This document shows, piece after piece, positions 21,426 through 31,068 of a DNA stretch of 44,201 bases. The notes below the pieces were generated by a model that was not told where the DNA came from, made no database searches, and saw nothing but the letters and a program-made list of their open reading frames with translations. The DNA comes from Ruegeria sp. (GTDB lineage Bacteria; Pseudomonadota; Alphaproteobacteria; Rhodobacterales; Rhodobacteraceae), in contig NZ_JALCBM010000001.1 of the NCBI RefSeq assembly GCF_028066395.1, positions 38,439 through 82,639 of the forward strand, written 5' to 3'. Each line of letters opens with the position of its first letter. Position 1 is the stretch's first letter. The position numbers were made by a program, and so were the translations under genes.

Positions 21426-22589
21426 TCAAGCCGCAGGCATCCGCTGCTCGACAATCTCAGCCCACCAGCTACACCCGGCCGGAATGGCCTCATCGTTGAA
21501 ATTATACTCCGGGTGATGCACCGCCGCAGTATCACCGTTACCGACCAGAATGTAAGCCCCCGGACGCTCCTCCAGCATGAACGCGAAATCCTCGCCGCCC
21601 ATGACCAAGGGCGCGGTCTCGCAATCACCGGACACGGACCGCGCCACGTCGGCGGCAAACTCGGTCTGGTCGTCGCTGTTCACCATCACCGGATAGCCGC
21701 GGATATAGGTCACATCCGCCTTACCCCCGAAGGTCGCCGCCACACCGTTGCAAATCTCGTTGATCCGCGTCTCGGCCAGATCGCGCATCTCCTTGCTCAT
21801 GGTGCGCACGGTGCCCTTGATCTGCACCGTCTGCGGGATGACGTTGAACGCTTTCGAGGAGGTCTCGAACGAGGTCACCGACACCACCACCTGATCAATC
21901 GGATCGGCATTGCGCGCGGCAATCGTCTGCAAAGCCAGCACCGCCTGCGCCGTCATCACGGTCGTGTCCACGGTCTCATGCGGCTTGGCGGCGTGACCAC
22001 CGCGCCCCTCAAAGGTGATGTCAAACTGATCGGTCGCCGCAAAGAACGAACCCGGACGGATGGCGAAACTGCCCACCGGTTTGCCGGGCCAATTGTGCAT
22101 GCCATAGACTTCCTGAATGTTCCAGCGGTCCATCATGCCGTCCTCGCACATCTCTCGACCGCCACCGCCACCCTCTTCGGCGGGCTGGAAGATCACCACC
22201 ACGGTGCCGTCGAAATTCCGCGTCTCCGACAGGTATTTCGCCGCACCCAGCAGCATCGCCGTATGCCCGTCATGGCCGCAGGCATGCATCGCCCCATCGG
22301 TTTTCGAGGCATAATCCAGCCCCGTCGCCTCATGTATCGGCAGCGCGTCCATATCGGCGCGCAGACCGATCACCTTGCCTTTACTGTCGGCCTTGCCCTT
22401 GATGACACCCACCACGCCGGTGCGTCCGATACCGGTCACCACCTCGTCGCAGCCGAACTCTTTCAGCTTGTCGGCGACCAGGGCGCTGGTGCGGTGGGTT
22501 TCAAACAGAATCTCGGGGTTTTCGTGGATATCCCGTCGCCACGCGGTGATTTCATCCTGCAATTCGGCAAAGCGGTTCTTGACTGGCAT
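21426..22589 (-). CDS. M20 family amidohydrolase (hippurate/N-acyl amino acid hydrolase-like), paralogue 1
   Basis: MHACGHDGHTAMLLGAAKYL, FQPAEEGGGG, GRGGHAAKPHETVDTT, VMGGEDFAFMLEERPGAYILVGNGD. Confidence 0.94.
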   Translation of the reverse strand: MPVKNRFAELQDEITAWRRDIHENPEILFETHRTSALVADKLKEFGCDEVVTGIGRTGVVGVIKGKADSKGKVIGLRADMDALPIHEATGLDYASKTDGAMHACGHDGHTAMLLGAAKYLSETRNFDGTVVVIFQPAEEGGGGGREMCEDGMMDRWNIQEVYGMHNWPGKPVGSFAIRPGSFFAATDQFDITFEGRGGHAAKPHETVDTTVMTAQAVLALQTIAARNADPIDQVVVSVTSFETSSKAFNVIPQTVQIKGTVRTMSKEMRDLAETRINEICNGVAATFGGKADVTYIRGYPVMVNSDDQTEFAADVARSVSGDCETAPLVMGGEDFAFMLEERPGAYILVGNGDTAAVHHPEYNFNDEAIPAGCSWWAEIVEQRMPAA

Positions 22590-22611
22590 CTCTTCTCTCT
22601 CCTGCGATCAT

Positions 22612-23775
22612 TCAAACGGCGGGCATCCGGCGTTCGACCATTTCGGCAAACCATGAGCACCCTACGGGGATGATCTCATCGTTGAAATTGTATTCGGGGT
22701 GGTGCAGCCCGGCGCTGTCACCATTGCCCAGCACGATAAAGGCACCGGGGCGCTCTTCCAGCATGAACGAGAAATCCTCGCCCCCCATCACCATCGGCGC
22801 CTCGGCGCAGCTGCCGCCGACGGCGATGGCGGTCTCGGCGGCATAGCCGGTCTGTTCCTCGGCATTGATCGTCACCGGCACGCCGCGTTTATAGATCACC
22901 TGAACGGTGCCGCCAAAGGTGGCCGCGACACCTTGAGCCACCTCGCTCAGCCGCTGTTCGATCAGCCCGCGCATGGCGTTGGAATGGGTCCGCACCGTGC
23001 CGCGTATCTGCGCCGATTGCGGGATCACGTTGAAGGCTTTGGACGAGGTCTCGACCGATGTAACCGACAAAACCGCCTGCAGGATCGGATCGGCATTGCG
23101 CGACACGATGGTCTGCAGCGCCACGATCAGTTGCGACAGCATCACCGTCGTATCCACGGTTTCCTGCGGTTTCGCCGCGTGGCCGCCGCGGCCTTCCAGA
23201 TGAATGTCGAACTCATCCGCCGCCGCCAACAGTGGCCCAGACCGGATGGCAAACTGGCCGGTCGGCACGCCGGGGACGTTGTGCATGGCATAGACTTCCT
23301 GAATGCCGAAGCGGTCCATCAGACCGTCCTTGCACATCGCCTCGGCCCCGTTGCCGCCCTCTTCAGCGGGCTGAAAGATCACCACGGCAGTGCCATCAAA
23401 ATTGCGCGTCTCGGCCAGGTATTTCGCGGCCCCCAACACCATCGCCGTGTGTCCGTCATGGCCACAGGCATGCATGGCCCCATCGGTTTTCGAGGCATAG
23501 TCCAGCCCCGTCTGTTCCTGCATCGGCAGCGCATCCATGTCGGCGCGCAACCCGATCACACGGCCCTGCGTGTCGGTCTTGCCCCGGATCACACCGACCA
23601 CACCGGTGCGCCCGATGCCGGTCACCACCTCATCACAACCAAACGCGGCCAGCTTGTCAGCAACCAGAGCGCTGGTGCGGTGGGTTTCGTAAAGGATTTC
23701 AGGGTGTTGGTGAATGTCACGCCGCCAGCCGGTGATCTCTGCGTGCATCTCTGCAAGACGGTTCTTGATCGGCAT
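22612..23775 (-). CDS. M20 family amidohydrolase, paralogue 2
   Basis: MPIKNRLAEMHAEITGWRRDIHQHPEI..., MHACGHDGHTAMVLGAAKYL, VMGGEDFSFMLEERPGAFIVLGNGD; ORF-track extension to 24027 reads out of frame through paralogue 3. Confidence 0.94.
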   Translation of the reverse strand: MPIKNRLAEMHAEITGWRRDIHQHPEILYETHRTSALVADKLAAFGCDEVVTGIGRTGVVGVIRGKTDTQGRVIGLRADMDALPMQEQTGLDYASKTDGAMHACGHDGHTAMVLGAAKYLAETRNFDGTAVVIFQPAEEGGNGAEAMCKDGLMDRFGIQEVYAMHNVPGVPTGQFAIRSGPLLAAADEFDIHLEGRGGHAAKPQETVDTTVMLSQLIVALQTIVSRNADPILQAVLSVTSVETSSKAFNVIPQSAQIRGTVRTHSNAMRGLIEQRLSEVAQGVAATFGGTVQVIYKRGVPVTINAEEQTGYAAETAIAVGGSCAEAPMVMGGEDFSFMLEERPGAFIVLGNGDSAGLHHPEYNFNDEIIPVGCSWFAEMVERRMPAV

Positions 23776-23791
23776 GTCATTCCTCCGTTTA

Positions 23792-24958
23792 TTAGGCGAC
23801 GGGCAATCGTCGTTCCACCAGCTCGGCAAACCAGCTGCAGCCGGCGGGGATGGCCTCGTCGTCGAAATTATATTCGGGGTGATGGCACATGGCCGTGTCC
23901 CCGTTGCCGATAAAGATGTACGCGCCGGGCCGTTCTTCAAGCATATAGGCGAAATCTTCCGACGGCATGATCGGGTCGGTGCTGTCATTGACCTTACCCG
24001 CGACGGCCCGCGCGGCCTCGGCTGCATAGCCGGTTTCGGCCTCGGAATTCACCGTCACCGGATAGCCGGGCTCCCACGTCATTTCAGCCGTGGCCCCAAA
24101 GGCCGAGGCCGTATCTTCGGCAATCCGGCGCACACGCTTCTCGGCGATGGCGCGATATTCGGGGTCCAGCGTTCGGACCGTGCCCTGCAACCGAACGGTA
24201 TGGGCAATAACGTTCGAGGCCGCGCTGTCGGTCTCAAACGTGCCCACCGTCAGCACCACGGATTTGATCGGATCAACGGTACGCGCCACCACCGATTGCA
24301 ACGCCACCACGATATGAGAGGCGACAAGCGTGGTGTCCACCGCCTCATGCGGGGCCGCCGCGTGGCCGCCCTTGCCGGTCACCACAATCTTGAACTCATC
24401 GGACGAGGCCAGCAGCGCGCCGGGTCGGATCGCGAATTCGCCGACCGGCATTCCGGGCATGTTGTGCATGCCATAGACCTCTTGAATGCCCCACCGGTCC
24501 ATCATGCCGTCCTGGCACATGGCAAGGCCACCTGCCCCGCCTTCCTCGGCCGGTTGAAAGATCAGCACCACGGTGCCGTCGAAATTCCGCGTCTCCGCCA
24601 GATATTGCGCCGCCCCCAGCAGCATCGAGGTATGACCGTCATGCCCGCAGGCATGCATCTTGCCGGAAACGGTCGAGGCGTAATCGAGCCCCGTCGCCTC
24701 CTCAATCGGCAGCGCATCCATATCCGCGCGCAGGCCAATGACGCGGCCTTTGGTATCCGTTCGACCCTTAATCACCGCCACGACGCCGGTCTTGCCGATC
24801 CCCGGCGTGATCTCATCGACGCCGAATTCCTTCAGACGATCCACCACAAAAGATACGGTTTCGTGGACGTCATACATCAGTTCCGGGTTGGCATGCAGGT
24901 GACGACGCCATTTGGTGATCTCGCCATGCATTTCGGCAAGCCGGTTTTTGACGGGCAT
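23792..24958 (-). CDS. M20 family amidohydrolase, paralogue 3
   Basis: MPVKNRLAEMHGEITKWRRHLHANPEL..., MHACGHDGHTSMLLGAAQYL, IMPSEDFAYMLEERPGAYIFIGNGD. Confidence 0.94.
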   Translation of the reverse strand: MPVKNRLAEMHGEITKWRRHLHANPELMYDVHETVSFVVDRLKEFGVDEITPGIGKTGVVAVIKGRTDTKGRVIGLRADMDALPIEEATGLDYASTVSGKMHACGHDGHTSMLLGAAQYLAETRNFDGTVVLIFQPAEEGGAGGLAMCQDGMMDRWGIQEVYGMHNMPGMPVGEFAIRPGALLASSDEFKIVVTGKGGHAAAPHEAVDTTLVASHIVVALQSVVARTVDPIKSVVLTVGTFETDSAASNVIAHTVRLQGTVRTLDPEYRAIAEKRVRRIAEDTASAFGATAEMTWEPGYPVTVNSEAETGYAAEAARAVAGKVNDSTDPIMPSEDFAYMLEERPGAYIFIGNGDTAMCHHPEYNFDDEAIPAGCSWFAELVERRLPVA

Positions 24959-24980
24959 CTTTGACCTCCCCTTTGCGGTG

Positions 24981-26147
24981 TTATTCGCAGAGCCTTTCTA
25001 CCAGACGTTCCATGAACTTTTGGCCTGCGTTGAATTGAGAAATCGTAATGAACTCGTTGGGCTGATGCGCCTGTGCAATGTCGCCGGGGCCGCAGATCAC
25101 GGCGGAATACCCGGCCTCCTGAAACTGTCCGGCCTCGGTGCCATAGCTGACGACGTGACTGGCATTGTCGCCGGTCAGGGCCCGCACCAGCGCTTCGGCC
25201 TCACCATCCAGTTCCGGGACCAGACCTGGGATCGAGAAATGTTCCGATATCTCGATGCGCGCCTCGGGTTGGGTCGCCTGCATCTGCGCCTCGGCCTGAC
25301 TGACCTGCTGCAGATAGGCGTCGCGCCACTGAGCCTGCTTTTCGTCCGGCACGGTACGGAAATCCATCATGAACCGACAATCCTTGGCAGTGATGTTATG
25401 CGCAGTACCGCCTTCGATCATCCCCACATGGCAGGTGGTCCACGGCGGGTCGAACACGGCAGCAACGTCGCTGGGCGCAGTCGCCTGATTTGCCGCATTC
25501 TGCGCGTTGGCCCAGTCGATCAACGGGGCTGCGGCCATGATCGCATTGACGCCGGTATGCATGATCGAGCTGTGAACCTCGAACCCGACAACATGCGTGT
25601 CATAGCCGAACCCACCCTTGTGGCCGGTGACTGCCTGCATCATCGACGGCTCCCCCACGATGACCGCCGATCCTTTGGGCAGCACGTCCTGCATCGCCGC
25701 GATCATCGGCGGGGCGCCGGTGCAGCCGACCTCTTCATCGAAGCTAAGCGCCAGTTGCAGGGGGCGATTGACGCTTGCGTAATGCGCCTCGACCAGAGCC
25801 CAGATGGCCAGCGCGTCGAAGCCTTTCATGTCGCAAGTGCCGCGTCCGAAATATTTGCCGTCCTTTTCGGTCACGGTGAACGGGTCGGTGTCCCAGGGTT
25901 GGCCGTCCACGGGCACCACATCGGTGTGGCCGGACAGGATCACCGCGCCCTCCTCCATTGGGCCGACATGGGCGTAAATCGCCGCCTTGTGCGGCTGATC
26001 CGGGTCGGGCCAGCGATGGGATTCTATCCCGTGACCGCGCAGATAGGTTTCGACCCAATCGACCAGTGGCAGGTTGGTCTCGCGACTCACCGTCGGGAAT
26101 GAGATCAGTTTGGTCATGATCTCAAGCGGGCTCAGACGCTCTGCCAT
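24981..26147 (-). CDS. argE: acetylornithine deacetylase / M20 peptidase (ArgE family)
   Basis: VILSGHTDVVPVDGQPWDTDPFTVTEKDGKYFGRGTCDMKGFDALAIWALVEA, LSFDEEVGCTGAPPMI, SYGTEAGQFQEAGYSAVICGPGDIAQAHQPNEFI. Confidence 0.92.
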   Translation of the reverse strand: MAERLSPLEIMTKLISFPTVSRETNLPLVDWVETYLRGHGIESHRWPDPDQPHKAAIYAHVGPMEEGAVILSGHTDVVPVDGQPWDTDPFTVTEKDGKYFGRGTCDMKGFDALAIWALVEAHYASVNRPLQLALSFDEEVGCTGAPPMIAAMQDVLPKGSAVIVGEPSMMQAVTGHKGGFGYDTHVVGFEVHSSIMHTGVNAIMAAAPLIDWANAQNAANQATAPSDVAAVFDPPWTTCHVGMIEGGTAHNITAKDCRFMMDFRTVPDEKQAQWRDAYLQQVSQAEAQMQATQPEARIEISEHFSIPGLVPELDGEAEALVRALTGDNASHVVSYGTEAGQFQEAGYSAVICGPGDIAQAHQPNEFITISQFNAGQKFMERLVERLCE

Positions 26148-26152
26148 CGGGA

Positions 26153-27973
26153 TCAGTATCCGCTGTCGGTGGTCAGGATGAAATGGCCCGGCTCGACTTC
26201 GTGGTAAACCGATGGCTCTGGTTCATATCCAATTGGATGAATTGGCGAGGGGATCGGTTTGAAATTCAGGTCTTTTTCCGATTTACGCTGGTTCGGGTCC
26301 GCGATCGGAACCGCCTTCATCAGCGCCTGCGTATAGGGGTGCTGCGGGTTTTCGAACACCCGCGCGCGGGGGCCGAGTTCGACAATCCGGCCCAGATACA
26401 TCACGCCCACATGGTGGCTGACCCGCTCGACCACGGCCATGTCGTGGCTGATGAACAGGTAGGACAGGCCCAGTTCGGATTGCAGTTCCATCATCAGGTT
26501 CAGCACCTGCGCCTGAACGGACACATCCAGCGCCGAGACCGCCTCATCCGCGATGATCAGCTTGGGGTTCAGGGCCAGCGCACGGGCGATGGCGATGCGT
26601 TGACGCTGACCACCTGACATTTCATGCGGGAAACGGCGCATGAAGCTGCGCGGCAGCTGCACCTTGTCGAACAGCTGCGCCACGCGGTCCTGCAATTCGG
26701 TCCCCGAGGCGACGCCGTAATTGCGCATCGGTTCCGCCACCTGATCGACCAGCTGCATCTGCGGGTTCAGCGAGGCGAACGGATCCTGAAAGATCATCTG
26801 CATGTCCAGCCGCGCCTTTCGCAGGCCGCCCGGGTCCAGCTTCATGATATCGACGCCGTCCAGATCCACCTCACCCGACATCGGCTCGACCAGCCGCAGA
26901 ATCGACCGTCCGGCCGAAGACTTGCCGCAGCCCGATTCGCCCACAAGGCTGAGGGTCTGCCCCTTGTTCAGCGTGAACGAGACATCCTCAACCGCGTGCA
27001 CGTTCGAGATCGTCCGGCGCAGCAAACCGCCCTTGACCGCGAATCGCGTGGTCAGGTTCTTGACGGTCAGCAGCACCTCTTCGGTACCCGGAATCGGCGC
27101 GATATTCTGGCCTTCGACACCCAGCAGTTTCATCGGCTCGGGCGCGGATTTCCCCTGCATCTCGCCCAGCTTGGGCACCGCTGCCAGCAGCGCCTTGGTG
27201 TAGTCATGCTGCGGGTTTTCGAAGATTTCGTTAACGGTGCCCTCTTCGACCTTGTTGCCGCGGAACATGACCACCACACGGTCGGCCATCTGCGCCACCA
27301 CCGCCATGTCATGGGTGATGAACATCACCGCCGTACCGGTTTCGCGCTTGAGCCGGTCCATCAGGGCCAGAATCTCGGCCTGAATTGTTACGTCCAGCGC
27401 GGTTGTGGGCTCATCCGCGATCAGCAGGCGCGGCTCGCACGCCATAGCCATGGCGATCACCACGCGCTGGCGCATACCGCCCGACAGCTCGTGGGGATAC
27501 TGTTTCAGGCGACGTTCGGGCTCGGGGATTCGAACCTGACGCAACAACTCCAGCGCGCGCTCTTCGGCCTGAGCGCGGGTCATGTCCTTGTGGATGCGCA
27601 GCCCTTCGGTCAGTTGGCGACCGACGGTGAAAACCGGGTTCAGCGCCGTCATCGGCTCTTGAAAGATCATCCCGATCTCGTTGCCGCGAATCTGTTTCAT
27701 CAGATCTTGATCGGCATTCGACAGGTCCATTTCGTCCCCATCGCGCCGGTCAAACAGCAGCTGACCGCCCGCAATTTCGCCGCCGCCGAACTCGACCAGA
27801 CGCATCAGCGACAGCGAGGATACCGATTTCCCGGATCCCGATTCGCCAACGATACAAACGGTTTCGCCTGGGTTGACCTCGAACGAGACGTCCTCAACTC
27901 CGACGACCGGGCCGTCCTTGGTCTGGAACTCGACCCGCAGTTTCCTGATCTGGGCAATAGGCTGATCCAGCAC
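26153..27973 (-). CDS. dipeptide/oligopeptide-type ABC transporter, fused two-domain ATP-binding protein
   Basis: Two Walker A motifs ([16 protein letters not shown]) and two [16 protein letters not shown] signatures; GTG start preceded by GGGGAG. Confidence 0.95.
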   Translation of the reverse strand: MLDQPIAQIRKLRVEFQTKDGPVVGVEDVSFEVNPGETVCIVGESGSGKSVSSLSLMRLVEFGGGEIAGGQLLFDRRDGDEMDLSNADQDLMKQIRGNEIGMIFQEPMTALNPVFTVGRQLTEGLRIHKDMTRAQAEERALELLRQVRIPEPERRLKQYPHELSGGMRQRVVIAMAMACEPRLLIADEPTTALDVTIQAEILALMDRLKRETGTAVMFITHDMAVVAQMADRVVVMFRGNKVEEGTVNEIFENPQHDYTKALLAAVPKLGEMQGKSAPEPMKLLGVEGQNIAPIPGTEEVLLTVKNLTTRFAVKGGLLRRTISNVHAVEDVSFTLNKGQTLSLVGESGCGKSSAGRSILRLVEPMSGEVDLDGVDIMKLDPGGLRKARLDMQMIFQDPFASLNPQMQLVDQVAEPMRNYGVASGTELQDRVAQLFDKVQLPRSFMRRFPHEMSGGQRQRIAIARALALNPKLIIADEAVSALDVSVQAQVLNLMMELQSELGLSYLFISHDMAVVERVSHHVGVMYLGRIVELGPRARVFENPQHPYTQALMKAVPIADPNQRKSEKDLNFKPIPSPIHPIGYEPEPSVYHEVEPGHFILTTDSGY

Positions 27974-28254
27974 GCGCACTCTCCCCTTTGGCGGCCTTTT
28001 CTTTTGGTTGCCAAACGCTAAGGCCGCGCTACGGGAAATGTCAAACCGATTGAAAAAGAACCTCACGACACGCTTGCAATTTTTTGAAACTCTGTTTCGA
28101 TACGCGGCGTAACCGTTTTTGGGAGAGGGCGGCATACACGAAACGTGAATTGCATTTGCGTTTTTTATCAGCGCCTTGCACCCCATTGCGGCCACGCCTA
28201 ATCCGCGGGCCTCGCGGAGAAAATCGAGACACGCAAGTGTCCAACATGGAGTGT

Positions 28255-29964
28255 ATGATGAAAATCAAAACCCTTTTGCTTGGTGCGATTGCCACCACGG
28301 CACTGGCCCCTGCGGCCTTTGCTGAACGTGGATCGGACGGCAATGTCAGCATTATTTATTGGCAGGCTCCGTCAATTTTGAACCCGTTTTTGTCGGGCGG
28401 CACCAAGGATGTGGAATCGGCGTCTTTGGTGATCGAACCGCTGGCGCGGTACAATCAGGATGGCGAGATGGTGCCGTTCCTGGCCTCTGAGATTCCGACG
28501 GTTGCCAATGGTGGTGTCAGCGAAGATCTGACCTCGATCACCTGGAAAATCGCGCCGGGAATCACCTGGTCGGACGGCACGCCGTTCACCTCGGCCGACG
28601 TGGTCTTTACCGCCAATTACTGCATGCACCCCGAAGGCGGCTGCGCGCAGGTGACCAAATTCGAAGGCGTCACAAATGTCGAGGCCGTGGACGATCTGAC
28701 CGTCAAGGTCACCTTCGACGCCCCGACCCCCTTCCCCTATGGCCCGTTCGTGGGTGGCGAAAGCCCGATCATTCAGGCCGCGCAGTTTTCGGATTGCATG
28801 GGCGCGAAAGCCCCCGAATGCACCGAGCAGAATTTCAACCCGATCGGCACCGGCCCCTTTGTGGTGACCGAATTCAAGCCGAACGACGTGATCACCTTCA
28901 AGGCCAACGACAACTATCGTGATCCGGCCAAACCGGCCTTTGCCACCGTGACCTTCAAGGGCGGCGGCGATGCGACGGCTGCTGGTCGTGCGGTCATGGA
29001 AACCGGCGAGTTCGACTATGCCTGGAACCTGCAGCTCGCGCCCGAAGTGATTGCGCAGATGCAGGAAGGCGGCAAGGGCACCCCGGTCGCAGGCTTTGGC
29101 CCGCTGGTCGAGCGTATCATGCTGAACCAGACCAACCCGTCGCCCGAATTGCCGGAAGGCGAGCGTTCGACCGCCAAACATCCTCACCCGTTCCTGCAGG
29201 ACCCGGCGGTTTACAAGGCCATGTCGCTGGCCATCGACCGGCCGCTGCTGGTTGAGATTGGTTACGGTCAGGCCGGTAAGGTCACCTGTAACTGGGTCCC
29301 GGCCCCGGCTGCGGTGAATTCGGACACCTTCACCTGCGACACGCAGGACATCGAAGGCGCGAAGAAGCTGCTGGATGACGCAGGCATCGTCGACACTGAT
29401 GGCGACGGCGTGCGTGAAAAGGATGGCGTGCCGCTGAAAGTTGTCTATCAGACCTCGACCAACGCGGTCCGTCAGGACTTCCAGGCGCTGATCAAGGAGT
29501 GGTGGAACCAGATCGGCATCGAAACCGAACTGCGCAACATCAACGCATCGGTGTTCTTCGGGGGTGACCCGGGCTCGCCCGATACCTTCCAGAAGTTCTA
29601 TGCCGACGTTGAAATGTATGCCAACACCTTCAACGGCACCGACCCGCAATCCTATCTGGGCAACGGCCTGTGCGACAAGGCACCCAAGCCGGAAAGCCAG
29701 TGGCAGGGTGAGAATATCAGCCGTTTCTGCAACGCTGAATTCGACAAGCTGCACGGTCAACTGGCCGAGACCGCAGGCGCGGATGAGCGCGCCCAGATCG
29801 CCCGTCAGCTGAACGACATCATGGTAGAAAACGGCGGCATGATCCCGCTGGTGCACCGTGGCCGTCTATCGGCGCACGCAAACACTCTGGGTGGTGTCAT
29901 CCTGAACGTTTGGGACAGCGAGCTGTGGAATGCAGCCGACTGGTACCGCAAAACCGGTTCCTAA
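28255..29964 (+). CDS. ABC transporter substrate-binding protein (family 5, peptide-type)
   Basis: Signal peptide MMKIKTLLLGAIATTALAPAAFA; SBP_bac_5-like ITWKIAPGITWSDGTPFTSADVVFT, NPIGTGPFVVTEFKPNDVITFKANDNYRD. Confidence 0.95.
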   Translation: MMKIKTLLLGAIATTALAPAAFAERGSDGNVSIIYWQAPSILNPFLSGGTKDVESASLVIEPLARYNQDGEMVPFLASEIPTVANGGVSEDLTSITWKIAPGITWSDGTPFTSADVVFTANYCMHPEGGCAQVTKFEGVTNVEAVDDLTVKVTFDAPTPFPYGPFVGGESPIIQAAQFSDCMGAKAPECTEQNFNPIGTGPFVVTEFKPNDVITFKANDNYRDPAKPAFATVTFKGGGDATAAGRAVMETGEFDYAWNLQLAPEVIAQMQEGGKGTPVAGFGPLVERIMLNQTNPSPELPEGERSTAKHPHPFLQDPAVYKAMSLAIDRPLLVEIGYGQAGKVTCNWVPAPAAVNSDTFTCDTQDIEGAKKLLDDAGIVDTDGDGVREKDGVPLKVVYQTSTNAVRQDFQALIKEWWNQIGIETELRNINASVFFGGDPGSPDTFQKFYADVEMYANTFNGTDPQSYLGNGLCDKAPKPESQWQGENISRFCNAEFDKLHGQLAETAGADERAQIARQLNDIMVENGGMIPLVHRGRLSAHANTLGGVILNVWDSELWNAADWYRKTGS

Positions 29965-29981
29965 GCGTTAGTCTTGCATAT

Positions 29982-30009
29982 CCGCGCCCCGACCTTGATC
30001 GGGGCGCGG
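29982..30009 (+). terminator. intercistronic hairpin CCGCGCCCCGA-N6-TCGGGGCGCGG between SBP and permease genes
   Basis: Perfect 11-bp stem with 6-nt loop, no long T tract; likely attenuator/mRNA stabiliser. Confidence 0.7.
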
Positions 30010-30060
30010 TCCTTTGCAGACCATCCCAACAAAAAGACGCATCAACAAAGGCGCCTTTGA

Positions 30061-31068
30061 ATGCTCAACTTTACCATAAGACGACTGGTGCTGGCCGTGC
30101 CCACGCTGCTGTTCATCAGCCTCGTCATCTTCCTGCTCCTCGAACTCGCACCCGGCGACCCGATGGCGCAGGTTCCGCTTACCGTTCCGCCCGAAGTCAA
30201 AGAGAAGATGCGCGAGGCGCTTGGCCTTGGTCAGCCGATGCATATCCGGTTCTGGAAATGGATCGTGCAGTTCTTCTGGATCGAACCTCAGGTTCTGGTC
30301 GACCACATGTTCGGCACCACCTTTTCCGAAGGTGACCTGCGTGTGATTTCGTGGCAGACCCGCTCGCCCGTTATGGACATCGTCGTTCAGCGTATCCCGC
30401 AGACCTTGTGGGTTGTCGGCACGGCCTATGTGGTCGCCATCCTGATCGCCCTGCCCATCGGCATCTATTCCGCCTATCGCCAGTATTCGTGGTTCGACCA
30501 GATGGGCACGTTCGTGTCGATGGTCGGCTTCTCGGTCCCGCCCTTCTTCTCGGGCGTGCTGGTGATCGTGATCTTTTCGGTCCAACTGGGTTGGTTCCCG
30601 TCGATCTATGACACCACCCATGTGGTCAACAGCTGGGACAGTTTCGTTGTACAACTGAAACAGATGATCATGCCGGTCATGGTTCTGGCGCTTCAGATCA
30701 CCGCACAGCTGAGCCGCTTCATGCGCGCCTCGATGCTGGACAATCTCAATCAGGATTACGTCCGCACCGCCCGCGCCAAGGGTCTGAGCGAATATACCGT
30801 CGTCATGGTCCACGTTCTGCGCAACTCGATGATCCCGGTGGTTACCGTGATCGCGCTGGGTATCCCGGCCATTTTCGGCGGGGCCATCATTACCGAGCAG
30901 GTGTTCAAGGTAAACGGCATCGGCCAGTTGCTGATCGGCGCCATTCAGGCCAACGACCTGCCGATGGTGCAGACGCTGACCTTCATCTTTGCCGTGCTGA
31001 TCGTGCTGTTCAACCTGATCGCCGACGTCCTGTATGGCATTCTGGACCCGAGGATTCGCTATGACTGA
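30061..31068 (+). CDS. peptide-type ABC transporter permease (DppB-like)
   Basis: MLNFTIRRLVLAVPTLLFISLVIFLLLELAPGDP, QDYVRTARAKGLSEYTVVMVHVLRNSMIPVVT. Confidence 0.95.
   Translation: MLNFTIRRLVLAVPTLLFISLVIFLLLELAPGDPMAQVPLTVPPEVKEKMREALGLGQPMHIRFWKWIVQFFWIEPQVLVDHMFGTTFSEGDLRVISWQTRSPVMDIVVQRIPQTLWVVGTAYVVAILIALPIGIYSAYRQYSWFDQMGTFVSMVGFSVPPFFSGVLVIVIFSVQLGWFPSIYDTTHVVNSWDSFVVQLKQMIMPVMVLALQITAQLSRFMRASMLDNLNQDYVRTARAKGLSEYTVVMVHVLRNSMIPVVTVIALGIPAIFGGAIITEQVFKVNGIGQLLIGAIQANDLPMVQTLTFIFAVLIVLFNLIADVLYGILDPRIRYD

Noticed and set aside
23776-24027. N-terminal extension of the M20 paralogue 2 ORF (to 24027)
   Set aside because: The extension reads the end of paralogue 3 out of frame; an internal Met with RBS at 23775 aligns with paralogues 1 and 3.
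26624-28021. 465-aa + strand ORF opposite the ABC ATPase
   Set aside because: Mirror-frame ORF of a duplicated conserved ATPase; no start context or recognisable domain.
29380-29430. EF-hand-like DTDGDGVREKDG loop in the SBP
   Set aside because: This Asp/Gly-rich stretch is common in family 5 solute-binding proteins and is not evidence of a calcium sensor.
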